From positions 1-49,503 of the IMG/VR virus record IMGVR_UViG_3300025086_000045: DNA of 49,503 bases; one strand, 5' to 3'. The translations under genes and the position numbers were made by a program. The DNA comes from a virus. A model generated the notes under the pieces. It was not told where the DNA came from. It ran no database searches and was given only the letters and a program-made list of their open reading frames with translations. Within the stretch, counting starts at the first letter, position 1. Each line of letters begins with the position of its first letter. Shown in pieces: positions 20,533 to 29,307 of this stretch.

Positions 20533-20891
20533 TGGCTATTGTTAAACAGGTTCAAAAAAAAGTAATAATGTCTAAAAGAGACATTATTAAATTTCAACTA
20601 ATTACTCACTGTTATTTGAATAAAATAACGGTGAGTGATTCAGATCTTGAATGTTTAACATTACTTAGTATTTTAGGACCTATAGAATTAACTCACTTTT
20701 GTTATGATGCTGCTGAAGAACATAAGATATTTAAATCGCAGCAAACTGTAAGAAATTGTATTAATAAGTGTATTAAGTCTAAACTTATTATCAAAGATTC
20801 TAAAAATAAAAAAGTAATTGAGATTAATAAAAATCTTAATGTAGAAACTTTGGGAACTGTAATGTTAGATTATAAATTTCTAGCTAAATGA
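20532..20891 (+). CDS. Putative winged-helix DNA-binding protein
   Basis: A 119-residue basic protein. The order of helices (SDLECLTLLSILG, ELTHFCYDAAEEHKIF, SQQTVRNCINKCIKSKLI) followed by a possible wing (KDSKNKKVIEINKNL) looks like a winged helix-turn-helix. It stands directly before the IHF-like gene with ATGA overlap, a place where I recall a similar small protein in other crAss-like genomes. The DNA-binding role is an inference. Confidence 0.65.
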   Translation: MAIVKQVQKKVIMSKRDIIKFQLITHCYLNKITVSDSDLECLTLLSILGPIELTHFCYDAAEEHKIFKSQQTVRNCINKCIKSKLIIKDSKNKKVIEINKNLNVETLGTVMLDYKFLAK

Positions 20892-21271
20892 AACCTAAAA
20901 AAGCTAATGTTTTATATCAAGAAATAGCTGATAGGAATGATGTATCAAAACTTTTAGTAGAGAGTGTAATAGAATTTTATTATAAAAATGTAAGAACATT
21001 ATTAAGTGAGCTTCATCATCCAAGAATAAATATAACAGGTCTGGGTGTTTTTGCAGCTAAAAAAAGATCTATAGATAAAGGTATACCAAGATTTGAAAAA
21101 TATTTAGAAAATCATGATACATCTACATATTCAGCATATTATAATAAAAAACTTTTAGAAGATAAGTTAGAAGGTTTATATTCAATAAAAGACCAAATAG
21201 AAGCTGAACAAAAAAGAAAAGAAGAATTTTTAAAAAATAAACGTGGACTTAAAAAAAATTTGGAAGAATAG
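20888..21271 (+). CDS. IHF/HU-like DNA-bending protein
   Basis: A 127-residue protein. The first 80 residues follow the HU/IHF plan: an N-terminal helix pair (YQEIADRNDVSKLLVESVIE, then FYYKNVRTLLSE) and the start of the beta arm (PRINITGLGVFAAKKRS). The beta arm itself is short and degenerate, and a Lys/Glu-rich C-terminal helix of about 40 residues (IEAEQKRKEEFLKNKRGLKK) replaces the usual end. IHF-like proteins are a hallmark of crAss-like phages and could assist packaging or genome condensation. It overlaps the next gene by 29 bases. Confidence 0.75.
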   Translation: MKPKKANVLYQEIADRNDVSKLLVESVIEFYYKNVRTLLSELHHPRINITGLGVFAAKKRSIDKGIPRFEKYLENHDTSTYSAYYNKKLLEDKLEGLYSIKDQIEAEQKRKEEFLKNKRGLKKNLEE

Positions 21272-21539
21272 AAAGCAAATTTATGAGGGTATTAAAAACT
21301 CTGTAATGCGAGATGATTTTGTAGAGGATGTATCTGCAAAAAGAATGGCAATATGTAAAGAATGTTTAGAAATAAACTTAGATGGTTCAAAGTGTGAAGT
21401 ACCTGGTACACAACCATGTTGTGGTAATTGTGGATGCTCTCTTGGATTTAAAACAAGAGCTTTATCTGCAGAATGTCCAATAGGAGAATGGACGGCTTTG
21501 ATGACAGAATCTGAAGAAGATAAATTAGGAGAATTATGA
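21243..21539 (+). CDS. Small cysteine-rich zinc-binding protein
   Basis: A 98-residue protein. A GTG at 21243 is the best start because the segment KKIWKNRKQIYEGIKNSV looks structured; the first ATG (21306) would remove it. Seven cysteines are clustered: ICKECLE, SKCEVPG, then PCCGNCGCSL and AECPIGEW, an arrangement that should bind one or two zincs. I recall a similar small protein near the terminase in other crAss-like phages; its function is not established. Both ends overlap neighbours. Confidence 0.65.
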   Translation: MDLKKIWKNRKQIYEGIKNSVMRDDFVEDVSAKRMAICKECLEINLDGSKCEVPGTQPCCGNCGCSLGFKTRALSAECPIGEWTALMTESEEDKLGEL

Positions 21540-22372
21540 GTATAGTATTTACAGAAAAAGATCATAGCTATAAATCGTTAAATCAAGATGATTATATAGA
21601 CTGGGTAAGTGTAACAACACTTACTTCATTTTTTAAAGAACCTTTTGATGCTAAAAAAGTAGCACAAAAAGTGTCTAAAAGAAAAAAGTCTAAGTGGTAT
21701 GGAATGAAACCAAAAGATATAGAAGCTGTGTGGAAAAAAGAATCTGAAAGAGCTATGTCATTGGGAACATTTTATCATAATCAAAGAGAATCTGATTTAT
21801 GTTCTTTGGCTTCAATAGAAAGAGAAGGAACTACAGTTCCTATATTTACACCAATATTAAAAGAAAATGGTGTAAAGCATGCACCAAAACAAAAATTAGA
21901 TCCAGGTGTATATCCAGAGCATATGGTATATTTAAAATCTGCAGGAATCTGTGGACAATCTGATCTAGTTGAAGTTGTTAATGGTAAAGTAAGTATTATA
22001 GATTATAAAACTAATAAAGAAATTAAAATGCAATCTTATGTAGATTGGGAAGGTGTTTCTCAAAAAATGCAGTTTCCGCTTAATCACTTAGATGATTGCA
22101 ACTTTAGTCATTATGCTTTACAACTCAGTATTTATATGTATATTATAATAAAGCATAATCCAAAGTTAAGGGCTGGGTCTATGTTTATTCATCACGTTCA
22201 GTTTGAAGAAGAAGGTAAAGATGAACATGGTTATCCTATTACTAAATACACAAAAGAAGGAGATCCCGTGTTAAAAGATTTAGTTCAAATACCAGTTCCT
22301 TATTTAAAGGATGAAGTAATATCATTAATACATTATTTACATGATAATAGAAAAAAATTAAAAAAGAAATGA
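21536..22372 (+). CDS. PD-(D/E)XK superfamily nuclease
   Basis: A 278-residue protein. The active-site set is visible: GTFYHNQRE near residue 77 (helix with Glu), GQSDLVEVV near 140 (Asp), IIDYKTNK near 155 (D-x-K) and HYALQLSIYMY near 194 (the Gln-containing helix of the RecB/Cas4 branch). Such enzymes cut DNA in recombination or packaging. It sits two genes before the large terminase, the place it has in other crAss-like phages. ATGA overlaps link it to both neighbours. Confidence 0.85.
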   Translation: MSIVFTEKDHSYKSLNQDDYIDWVSVTTLTSFFKEPFDAKKVAQKVSKRKKSKWYGMKPKDIEAVWKKESERAMSLGTFYHNQRESDLCSLASIEREGTTVPIFTPILKENGVKHAPKQKLDPGVYPEHMVYLKSAGICGQSDLVEVVNGKVSIIDYKTNKEIKMQSYVDWEGVSQKMQFPLNHLDDCNFSHYALQLSIYMYIIIKHNPKLRAGSMFIHHVQFEEEGKDEHGYPITKYTKEGDPVLKDLVQIPVPYLKDEVISLIHYLHDNRKKLKKK

Positions 22373-22884
22373 TTGCAAAACTATTTGATATACAAAACGG
22401 TAAAGTAGTTCCTACGGAACATTGTTATACATTAAAATCTCTTAAAGATGTAATGGATAATTATCCAGAAGACTATTTAAAGATTTACCAGTATTTATTT
22501 TATATGACCTGTCCTAATCCTGATATGAATCCTTTCTTTCATACTCCTGAACATGAAAAAGAAGAAGTTATAATGAAAGAAGTAGAAGGTGAGTTTTCTA
22601 CAGAAGATGATGATGTATGGGCAGCACTTAAGTTTTGTGAAAAGATGTATCAGACACCAACATCCAGAGCATATAAAGGTATTGCAGCTATGTTAGATAG
22701 ATTGGGTAGATATATGCAAACTACACCCATTGAACATGGTAGAGATGGTAACATCAACTCTTTGGTAAATGCAGCTGCTAAATATCAACAAATTAGAGAA
22801 TCATTTAAAGGAGCTTATAAAGACCTTCAGGAAGAACAACAAAGTAATGTAAGGGGTGGGATAGGATTAGGATATGACCAATGA
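22369..22884 (+). CDS. Conserved protein upstream of the terminase, candidate small terminase
   Basis: A 171-residue protein, acidic and helical: an N-terminal part (LFDIQNGKVVPTEHCYTL, LKSLKDVMDNYPEDYLKIYQ) and a C-terminal helix set (NSLVNAAAKYQQIRESFKGA). It overlaps the start of the large terminase by 11 bases. Position and size suit a small terminase subunit or other packaging factor, but no DNA-binding domain is evident, so the name is only a positional suggestion. Confidence 0.65.
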   Translation: MIAKLFDIQNGKVVPTEHCYTLKSLKDVMDNYPEDYLKIYQYLFYMTCPNPDMNPFFHTPEHEKEEVIMKEVEGEFSTEDDDVWAALKFCEKMYQTPTSRAYKGIAAMLDRLGRYMQTTPIEHGRDGNINSLVNAAAKYQQIRESFKGAYKDLQEEQQSNVRGGIGLGYDQ

Positions 22885-25090
22885 TACGGAAATATATCAG
22901 GATATTCCTACTTGGAATAATGGTACATGGACTAGTACAGACTTTAATACTAGGGAAGAGTTTGCAGCTTACGTAAGAGGTTTGTTTAAAGAACCTGGTC
23001 AGTATGACTTTGATGAAACTTCTGAAGAATTTAATGGAGAAGCTACTAAGTTTAATAAACAAGGATTTTATTGTGCAGCTCCGTTTAAATCTAGGGATTT
23101 TATTAATTACTGGGAAGGTGAAAAGAAGAAATGCAGAAAAGGAGTAATATTTAAATCAAAAGATAAGGTTTGGTATATAGCAAGAGACTACTATATGTGG
23201 TTAAACTTCTTACCAATATTTAATAAAGAAATACAAAAGTTTGGATTTGCTGATATTAGAGATGCTCAATATCATATGGCATTATATGAGATACTAGCAG
23301 AGTTAAACTACAAACATGTTGCTATATTAAAGAAACGTCAGATAGCATCTTCTTATTATCACATGGCAAAGCTTATTAATCAACAATGGTTTGAGCCAGG
23401 GGTAACGCTAAAGATAGGGGCTAGTCTTAAAGATTACATTAATGAAAAAGGATCTTGGAAGTTTTTAGATGAATATGCTGCATTCTTAAATGAACATACT
23501 GCATGGTATAGACCAATGAACCCAAGCAAGGTAATGATGTGGCAGCAAAAGATTGAGGTTAGAAAAGGTAACAGAAAAACTGAAGTAGGTCTTAAAGGAA
23601 CTATACAAGGTATGTCATTTGAGAAAGATCCAACAAATGGTGTAGGGGGTCCTGTTAAATACTTCTTTCATGAGGAGGCTGGAATTGCACCTAAGATGGA
23701 TAAGACATATGAGTATATGAGACCCGCAATGAGATCAGGACTTACTACTACAGGATTATTTATAGCAGCGGGATCCGTAGGTGACTTGTCACAATGTAAC
23801 CCGCTCAAAGATATGATCCTCAATCCTACTTCTAAAGATGTTTATGCTGTAGAAACTAATTTAATAGATCATAAAGGTACTGAAGGTATGTCAGGTTTAT
23901 TTATTCCTGAACAATGGTCAATGCCCCCGCACATAGATCAATATGGCAACTCCAAAGTAGAAGAAGCTACTGTAGCTTTACAAGAACAGTTTGATAATTG
24001 GAAAAGAGAGCTAGCTCCAGAAGATTATCAACTTAGAATATCCCAGCACCCAAGAAATATAAAAGAAGCATTTGATAATAGATCTGTTTCTGTGTTTCCT
24101 ACTCATCTTCTTTCTGCGCAAGCTAGAAGAATAGAGGAAAAAGAATATGGGTATGAATTTTTAGATATAACAACAGATGCTAATGGTAAACCAACTGTTA
24201 CAAAAAGTAATAAGCAACCTATACGTGAGTTCCCAGTAAATAAAAAAACTGAAGATAAAACAGGTTGTCTTGTAGTATGGGAAAGACCTAATAAAGAAAA
24301 ACCAGACTTTGGAAGTTATTATGCTTCTATTGACCCTGTAGCAGAAGGTAAAACTACAACATCAGATTCTTTGTGTTCTATTTATGTAATGAAAAATTCT
24401 GTAGAAGTCACAAAAGTAACGGGAACAGAAACTGAAACATATATTGAGCAAAGTAAAATTGTAGCAGCATGGTGCGGAAGATTTGATGATATAAAACAAA
24501 CACACCAAAGATTAGAACTTATTATAGAATGGTATAATGCATGGACTGTAATAGAGAATAACATCTCTTTATTTATTAACTATATGATAAGTAGAAAGAA
24601 ACAAAAGTATTTAGTTCCTAAAAGTCAAATAATGTTTTTAAAAGATTTAGGCGCTAATAAGAATGTATTCCAAGAATATGGTTGGAAAAATACGGGTACT
24701 TTATTTAAGTCACATCTTCTTAGTTATGGGATAGAATTTGTAAGAGAAGAACTTGATCAAGAAACAAAAGAGGATGGAACTGTTGTTAGAACAACTTATG
24801 GAATAGAAAGAATTCCTGATCCTATGTTAATAAAAGAAATGCAAGAATATGCAGATGGAGTTAACGTGGATAGATTAGTATCATTTGTGGCACTTGTATC
24901 TTTTATGAGAATACAAGAATCTAATAGGGGATATACTAAGCAAATCATAAGAGATGATGCGGCTAAAAAGTTGCAAAAGTCAGAAAATTTGTTTAAATTA
25001 AATAGTAGTCCGTTTAGACATATGGGGAGAAAAAGAAAGAAAATAAATGGTAAATCTATAAAACGATCTGCCTTTAAAAATATTAAATAA
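22874..25090 (+). CDS. terL: Large terminase subunit
   Basis: A 738-residue packaging motor protein. The ATPase part has a degenerate Walker A, LKKRQIASSY near residues 153-162, in the position of the T4-type RQxGKT, and a Walker B with catalytic Glu, KYFFHEEAG near 262-270. The nuclease part starts with YYASIDPVAEGK near 482 (first catalytic Asp), then IENNISLFINY near 560 and LKDLGANKNV near 593. The order and length fit crAss-like terminases. It drives genome translocation into the head through the portal encoded next, 5 bases downstream. Confidence 0.9.
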   Translation: MTNDTEIYQDIPTWNNGTWTSTDFNTREEFAAYVRGLFKEPGQYDFDETSEEFNGEATKFNKQGFYCAAPFKSRDFINYWEGEKKKCRKGVIFKSKDKVWYIARDYYMWLNFLPIFNKEIQKFGFADIRDAQYHMALYEILAELNYKHVAILKKRQIASSYYHMAKLINQQWFEPGVTLKIGASLKDYINEKGSWKFLDEYAAFLNEHTAWYRPMNPSKVMMWQQKIEVRKGNRKTEVGLKGTIQGMSFEKDPTNGVGGPVKYFFHEEAGIAPKMDKTYEYMRPAMRSGLTTTGLFIAAGSVGDLSQCNPLKDMILNPTSKDVYAVETNLIDHKGTEGMSGLFIPEQWSMPPHIDQYGNSKVEEATVALQEQFDNWKRELAPEDYQLRISQHPRNIKEAFDNRSVSVFPTHLLSAQARRIEEKEYGYEFLDITTDANGKPTVTKSNKQPIREFPVNKKTEDKTGCLVVWERPNKEKPDFGSYYASIDPVAEGKTTTSDSLCSIYVMKNSVEVTKVTGTETETYIEQSKIVAAWCGRFDDIKQTHQRLELIIEWYNAWTVIENNISLFINYMISRKKQKYLVPKSQIMFLKDLGANKNVFQEYGWKNTGTLFKSHLLSYGIEFVREELDQETKEDGTVVRTTYGIERIPDPMLIKEMQEYADGVNVDRLVSFVALVSFMRIQESNRGYTKQIIRDDAAKKLQKSENLFKLNSSPFRHMGRKRKKINGKSIKRSAFKNIK

Positions 25091-25095
25091 AAACT

Positions 25096-27870
25096 ATGCA
25101 GGTATATAATGCACTTCAGTTAAAAAAAGGAGCTAAGGTTGAAAGAAATAGAATGGGTGCTATTACTCAACCACTTCAGTTCTTATCTAGTAAGAAAAAA
25201 AATGAAGAATGGGCTGCTTGGAATCTAGATTGGTTAGAGTGGGAAGGTCTTAAACAAATCCGAAGAAACTCGAGAAGACTAATGAAAAATTATAAACTTG
25301 CAAAAGGTATAATTGATAAATCAGATTACATTATAGAAGAAAATAATGAGTATGCTGACATAGTAGATATGTTAGCAAATCGAGATGAAGATGCCGCATT
25401 AGAGCTTAAATTTTACCCAATTATACCTAATGTAATAAATGTATTAACTGCAGAGTTTGCAAAAAGATCTACTAAACTTACTTATAGAGCTGTTGATGAG
25501 CATTCATATAATGAGCTTATGGAACAGAAAAGACAAATGGTAGAAGAGACTCTAATGTCTGATGCAGAAGAAAAAATTATTGCTGCATTAATTTCGCAAG
25601 GAATGGACCCAAAATCAGAAGAAGCTCAAAAGCAACTTAATCCTGATAATATTAAATCTTTGCCAGAAATAGAATCTTTCTTTAAAAAAGATTATAGATC
25701 TATGTTAGAGCAGTGGGCAACACATCAACATAGTGTAGATACAGAAAGATATAGAATGGATGAGCTTGAAGAAAGGGCATTTAGAGATATGCTTATTACA
25801 GATAGAGAATTCTGGCATATGCGAATGATGGAAGATGACTATGATATTGAACTTTGGAATCCTGTATTAACATTTTATCATAAATCACCTCAAGCAAGAT
25901 ATATTTCTCAATCTAATTGGGTTGGTAAAACTGATATGTTAACCCCATCAGATGTAATAGATCAATATGGATACTTGATGTCAGAAAAACAATTGGCATC
26001 TTTAGAAGCTGCATATCCTATTCAATCTGCAACTTATGCAATGGGTGGGTATCAAAATGATGGAACTTTCTATGATGCAAGTAGATCTCATGCTTGGAAT
26101 ACAGAAATGCCTTCACTAGCAATGAGACAATATACTACAGCACTGGCTAATGATCAAACAAGTAATGGAGATGTAGTAAATCAAATCTTACAAGAAGGCG
26201 AAGGTTATGATAATAACATTTATAATCAAAATAACTTAATTAGGGTAACAACTACATATTGGAAATCTCAAAGAAAACTAGGTCATCTTACAAAAATAGA
26301 TGAGACGGGTAATGTGTTTACTGATATAGTTACTGAAGATTATAAAGTAATGGATAAACCCGTTTATGATAATAGATTATTTAAAAATAAAAGCAAAGAT
26401 AATTTATTATTTGGTGAGCATCTTGAATGGATATGGATTAATCAAGTTTGGGGTGGTATAAAAATAGGACCAAATATTCCAAGCTATTACGGTATGGATA
26501 TTAATAATGGCTTTACTCCTATTTATATTGGTGTAGATAGAAAAACACCAGGACCTCTTAAATTCCAATTTAAAGGTGATAGTAATTTATATGGCTGCAA
26601 GCTTCCTGTAGAAGGAGCTGTATTCTCAGATAGAAATACAAAGTCAACATCATTAATTGACTTAATGAAACCTTTTCAAATTGGATATAATCTAGTAAAT
26701 AATCAGATTGCTGATATACTAGTAGATGAATTAGGTACAGTTATTATGCTTGATCAAAATACACTTCCTAAACATTCATTAGGAGAAGATTGGGGTAAAG
26801 GTAACTTAGCTAAAGCTTATGTAGCTATGAAAGATTTCCAGATGTTACCTCTTGATACTTCTATTACAAATACAGAAAATGCATTAAACTTTCAACATTT
26901 TCAAAAATTAGATCTAGAACAAACTAATAGACTTATGTCTAGAATTCAACTATCTAATTATTTTAAACAGCAAGCTTATGAGACAATCGGTGTTAATCCT
27001 CAAAGGATGGGTCAACAGTTATCTCAAATGACAGCAACAGGTGTAGAACAAGCCGCTAGTGCATCTTATGCCCAAACTGAAATGTATTTTATTCAACATG
27101 CTGATTATTTAATGCCTAGAGTTCATCAAATGAGAACAGACCTAGCTCAGTTCTATCACAGTACAAATCCTTCTAAAAGGCTTACATATCTTACAAATAA
27201 AGAAGAAAAAGTAAACTTTGAGATAGAGGGTACAGATATGTTACTAAGAGAGCTAAATATATTTTGTACAACTACAGCTAATCATAGAGCTGTCTTAGAA
27301 CAATTAAAACAATTGGCTATGAATAATAATACTACAGGTGCTAGTATTTATGATCTAGGTCAAATTATTCAATCTGATTCTGTAGCTGAATTATCACACG
27401 TATTGAAAGACAGCCAAGATAAACAAGAGAAGCAGAAACAAGAAGAAATGCAGCAACAGCAACAAATGCAACAGCAGCAAGCTCAATCTCAACAGCAATT
27501 ACAGCAATCTAAACTTGACGCTGATGCTGAAGAAGCAGAAAAAGAAAGGCAGAAAGATATTCTTATTGCAGAAATTAGAGCTGCTGGTTATGGTTCTATG
27601 GTAGATCTAGATAAAAATAATCAGAATGATTATAGAGATGAGATGGCAGATATTAGAAAAAGTGAGCAATATACTCAACAAACTAATATACAAAGACAAA
27701 AACTAAGTGATGATATGGTCAAACATTCTCAAAAAATGACTATTGAAGAACAAAGAATACAAGCTCAAAAAGAAATAGCAGATAAACAATTGCAAATAGC
27801 TAGAGAAAATAAGAATAAATATGATGTTCAAAGTCCTCCAAAAAAGACTTCTAAGAAAAAGAAAAAATAG
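25096..27870 (+). CDS. Portal protein
   Basis: A 924-residue protein, very long for a portal but normal for crAss-like phages. The N-terminal part (RRNSRRLMKNYKLAKGIID, FYPIIPNVINVLTAEFAKRS) and the central part (FDITG-like core replaced by NLYGCKLPVEGAVF and LIDLMKPFQIGYNLVNNQIA) fit the wing and stem; residues around 620-700 (QLSNYFKQQAYETIGVNPQR) are the crown-side helices. The last 170 residues are a coiled coil with Gln-rich runs and a Lys-rich end, which may reach into the head as a barrel. Its position between terminase and scaffold supports the call. Confidence 0.85.
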   Translation: MQVYNALQLKKGAKVERNRMGAITQPLQFLSSKKKNEEWAAWNLDWLEWEGLKQIRRNSRRLMKNYKLAKGIIDKSDYIIEENNEYADIVDMLANRDEDAALELKFYPIIPNVINVLTAEFAKRSTKLTYRAVDEHSYNELMEQKRQMVEETLMSDAEEKIIAALISQGMDPKSEEAQKQLNPDNIKSLPEIESFFKKDYRSMLEQWATHQHSVDTERYRMDELEERAFRDMLITDREFWHMRMMEDDYDIELWNPVLTFYHKSPQARYISQSNWVGKTDMLTPSDVIDQYGYLMSEKQLASLEAAYPIQSATYAMGGYQNDGTFYDASRSHAWNTEMPSLAMRQYTTALANDQTSNGDVVNQILQEGEGYDNNIYNQNNLIRVTTTYWKSQRKLGHLTKIDETGNVFTDIVTEDYKVMDKPVYDNRLFKNKSKDNLLFGEHLEWIWINQVWGGIKIGPNIPSYYGMDINNGFTPIYIGVDRKTPGPLKFQFKGDSNLYGCKLPVEGAVFSDRNTKSTSLIDLMKPFQIGYNLVNNQIADILVDELGTVIMLDQNTLPKHSLGEDWGKGNLAKAYVAMKDFQMLPLDTSITNTENALNFQHFQKLDLEQTNRLMSRIQLSNYFKQQAYETIGVNPQRMGQQLSQMTATGVEQAASASYAQTEMYFIQHADYLMPRVHQMRTDLAQFYHSTNPSKRLTYLTNKEEKVNFEIEGTDMLLRELNIFCTTTANHRAVLEQLKQLAMNNNTTGASIYDLGQIIQSDSVAELSHVLKDSQDKQEKQKQEEMQQQQQMQQQQAQSQQQLQQSKLDADAEEAEKERQKDILIAEIRAAGYGSMVDLDKNNQNDYRDEMADIRKSEQYTQQTNIQRQKLSDDMVKHSQKMTIEEQRIQAQKEIADKQLQIARENKNKYDVQSPPKKTSKKKKK

Positions 27871-27930
27871 TTTAGCTATATAATGCAAAAAAAGTGTATA
27901 AAATTTTAGCATAATTTTAAATCTTTAAGA

Positions 27931-27950
27931 TTTATTTTAGTATATTAAAG
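27931..27950 (+). promoter_or_regulatory. Late promoter box before the scaffold and capsid genes
   Basis: TTTATTTTAGTATATTAAAG matches the recurring box and lies 24 bases before the gene at 27974. A short dyad (AAATCTT/AAGATTT, about 27919-27933) precedes it. Confidence 0.65.
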
Positions 27951-27973
27951 TAATAACCAACAAAAACTGACAC

Positions 27974-29275
27974 ATGGCAGAAGAAACAAATGAGGAAACT
28001 CAAGTACAAGACTCTACAACGGTAGAGGAAGTAGATGTAAATATTGATGAGATTTTTGGTCAACCAGGCGCTGAAAGCATTATGTTACCAGCAGATGAGG
28101 TTGAACCAGAACCAGAAGAAAAAAAGTCAAATCTCTTCTCTAAACCAGAAGAACTTGACACAACGTTCATTGACAAGACTGAGACTACAACTGAAGAAGT
28201 AGAAGCAAATGCAGAAGAACCTATAACACCTGAAGCAACAAAAGAATTAGTTGATGAGGCGTTGGCAGAGTTAGATGATGCAATTACGGAAGAAGAAGTT
28301 GGAGAATCTAAAAAAGGTAGACGCAAAACTGATAAAAGCGGTTTACTTGATTTAGCTAATAAAATGATTGAGGAAGGTACTCTTTTTGGCTTTGATGATG
28401 AAAAACCTCTTGAAGATTATACTACTAAAGATTTTAGAGAATTGTTTGAAGCTAACTTTCAAGAAAGAGAAGCTAAGATTAGAAAAGATACTCCTAAAGA
28501 ATTTTTTAACTCACTTCCATCTGAACTTCAAGTAGCTGCAAAATATGTTGCAGATGGTGGTACTGATATGAAAGGTTTATTTAGAACTTTATCTAATGTA
28601 GAAGAAGTTATACAGTTAAATCCAGAAAATGTAAACCATCAAGCAGAAATTGCAAGGCAATATCTTACGGCTACTAACTTTGGTACGGCTGAAGAAATAG
28701 AAGCTGAAATACAAGATTGGGCTGATATTGAAAGGTTAGAAAAAAAGGCAAAGCAGTTTAAACCAAAGCTAGATAAAATGCAAGAGAAAATGGTTTCTCA
28801 AAAACTAGCTGAACAAGAACAAAAGAAAGTTCAACAAGAACAAGCTGCCCAAGACTATATGGATAATGTATATAACACTCTTTCAACAGGTTCACTAGGA
28901 GATATCAAGTTAGATAGAAAATTGCAAAATCAATTATACTCTGGATTAGTACAACCTAATTATCCTTCTATATCAGGAAAGCCTACAAATTTATTAGGAC
29001 ATCTTCTTGAAAAATATCAGTTTGTAGAACCAAGACATGATTTAATCGCAGAAGCATTATGGTTGCTTTCAGATCCAACGGGATATAAAGAAAAGGTTAA
29101 AAGTCTTGGCAGTCAAGCGGCTGTTGCAGATACAGTAAGAAAATTAAAAACTGCACAGTCTAAAAAAATGAGTTCTTCATCTCAAGCACAAGCCTCAGGT
29201 AATGCAAGGAGGAGTGGAACAACAAGAAGAAAACCAACAGTACAAAGAAAGAACAATATGTTCAAAAGATTTTAA
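27974..29275 (+). CDS. Capsid scaffold-like protein
   Basis: A 433-residue protein. The first 120 residues are acidic and disordered (Glu, Asp, Thr and Pro), the middle is helical with a coiled coil (LEKKAKQFKPKLDKMQEKMV, EQEQKKVQQEQAAQ), and the C-terminal 40 residues are strongly basic (RRSGTTRRKPTVQRKN). An acidic helical body with a basic end, encoded between portal and capsid, is the classic plan of an internal scaffold whose basic tail grips the capsid shell. No protease domain was seen. Confidence 0.75.
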   Translation: MAEETNEETQVQDSTTVEEVDVNIDEIFGQPGAESIMLPADEVEPEPEEKKSNLFSKPEELDTTFIDKTETTTEEVEANAEEPITPEATKELVDEALAELDDAITEEEVGESKKGRRKTDKSGLLDLANKMIEEGTLFGFDDEKPLEDYTTKDFRELFEANFQEREAKIRKDTPKEFFNSLPSELQVAAKYVADGGTDMKGLFRTLSNVEEVIQLNPENVNHQAEIARQYLTATNFGTAEEIEAEIQDWADIERLEKKAKQFKPKLDKMQEKMVSQKLAEQEQKKVQQEQAAQDYMDNVYNTLSTGSLGDIKLDRKLQNQLYSGLVQPNYPSISGKPTNLLGHLLEKYQFVEPRHDLIAEALWLLSDPTGYKEKVKSLGSQAAVADTVRKLKTAQSKKMSSSSQAQASGNARRSGTTRRKPTVQRKNNMFKRF

Positions 29276-29307
29276 ATTAGTAAACAAATAAAAACAAATA
29301 ATAACAA

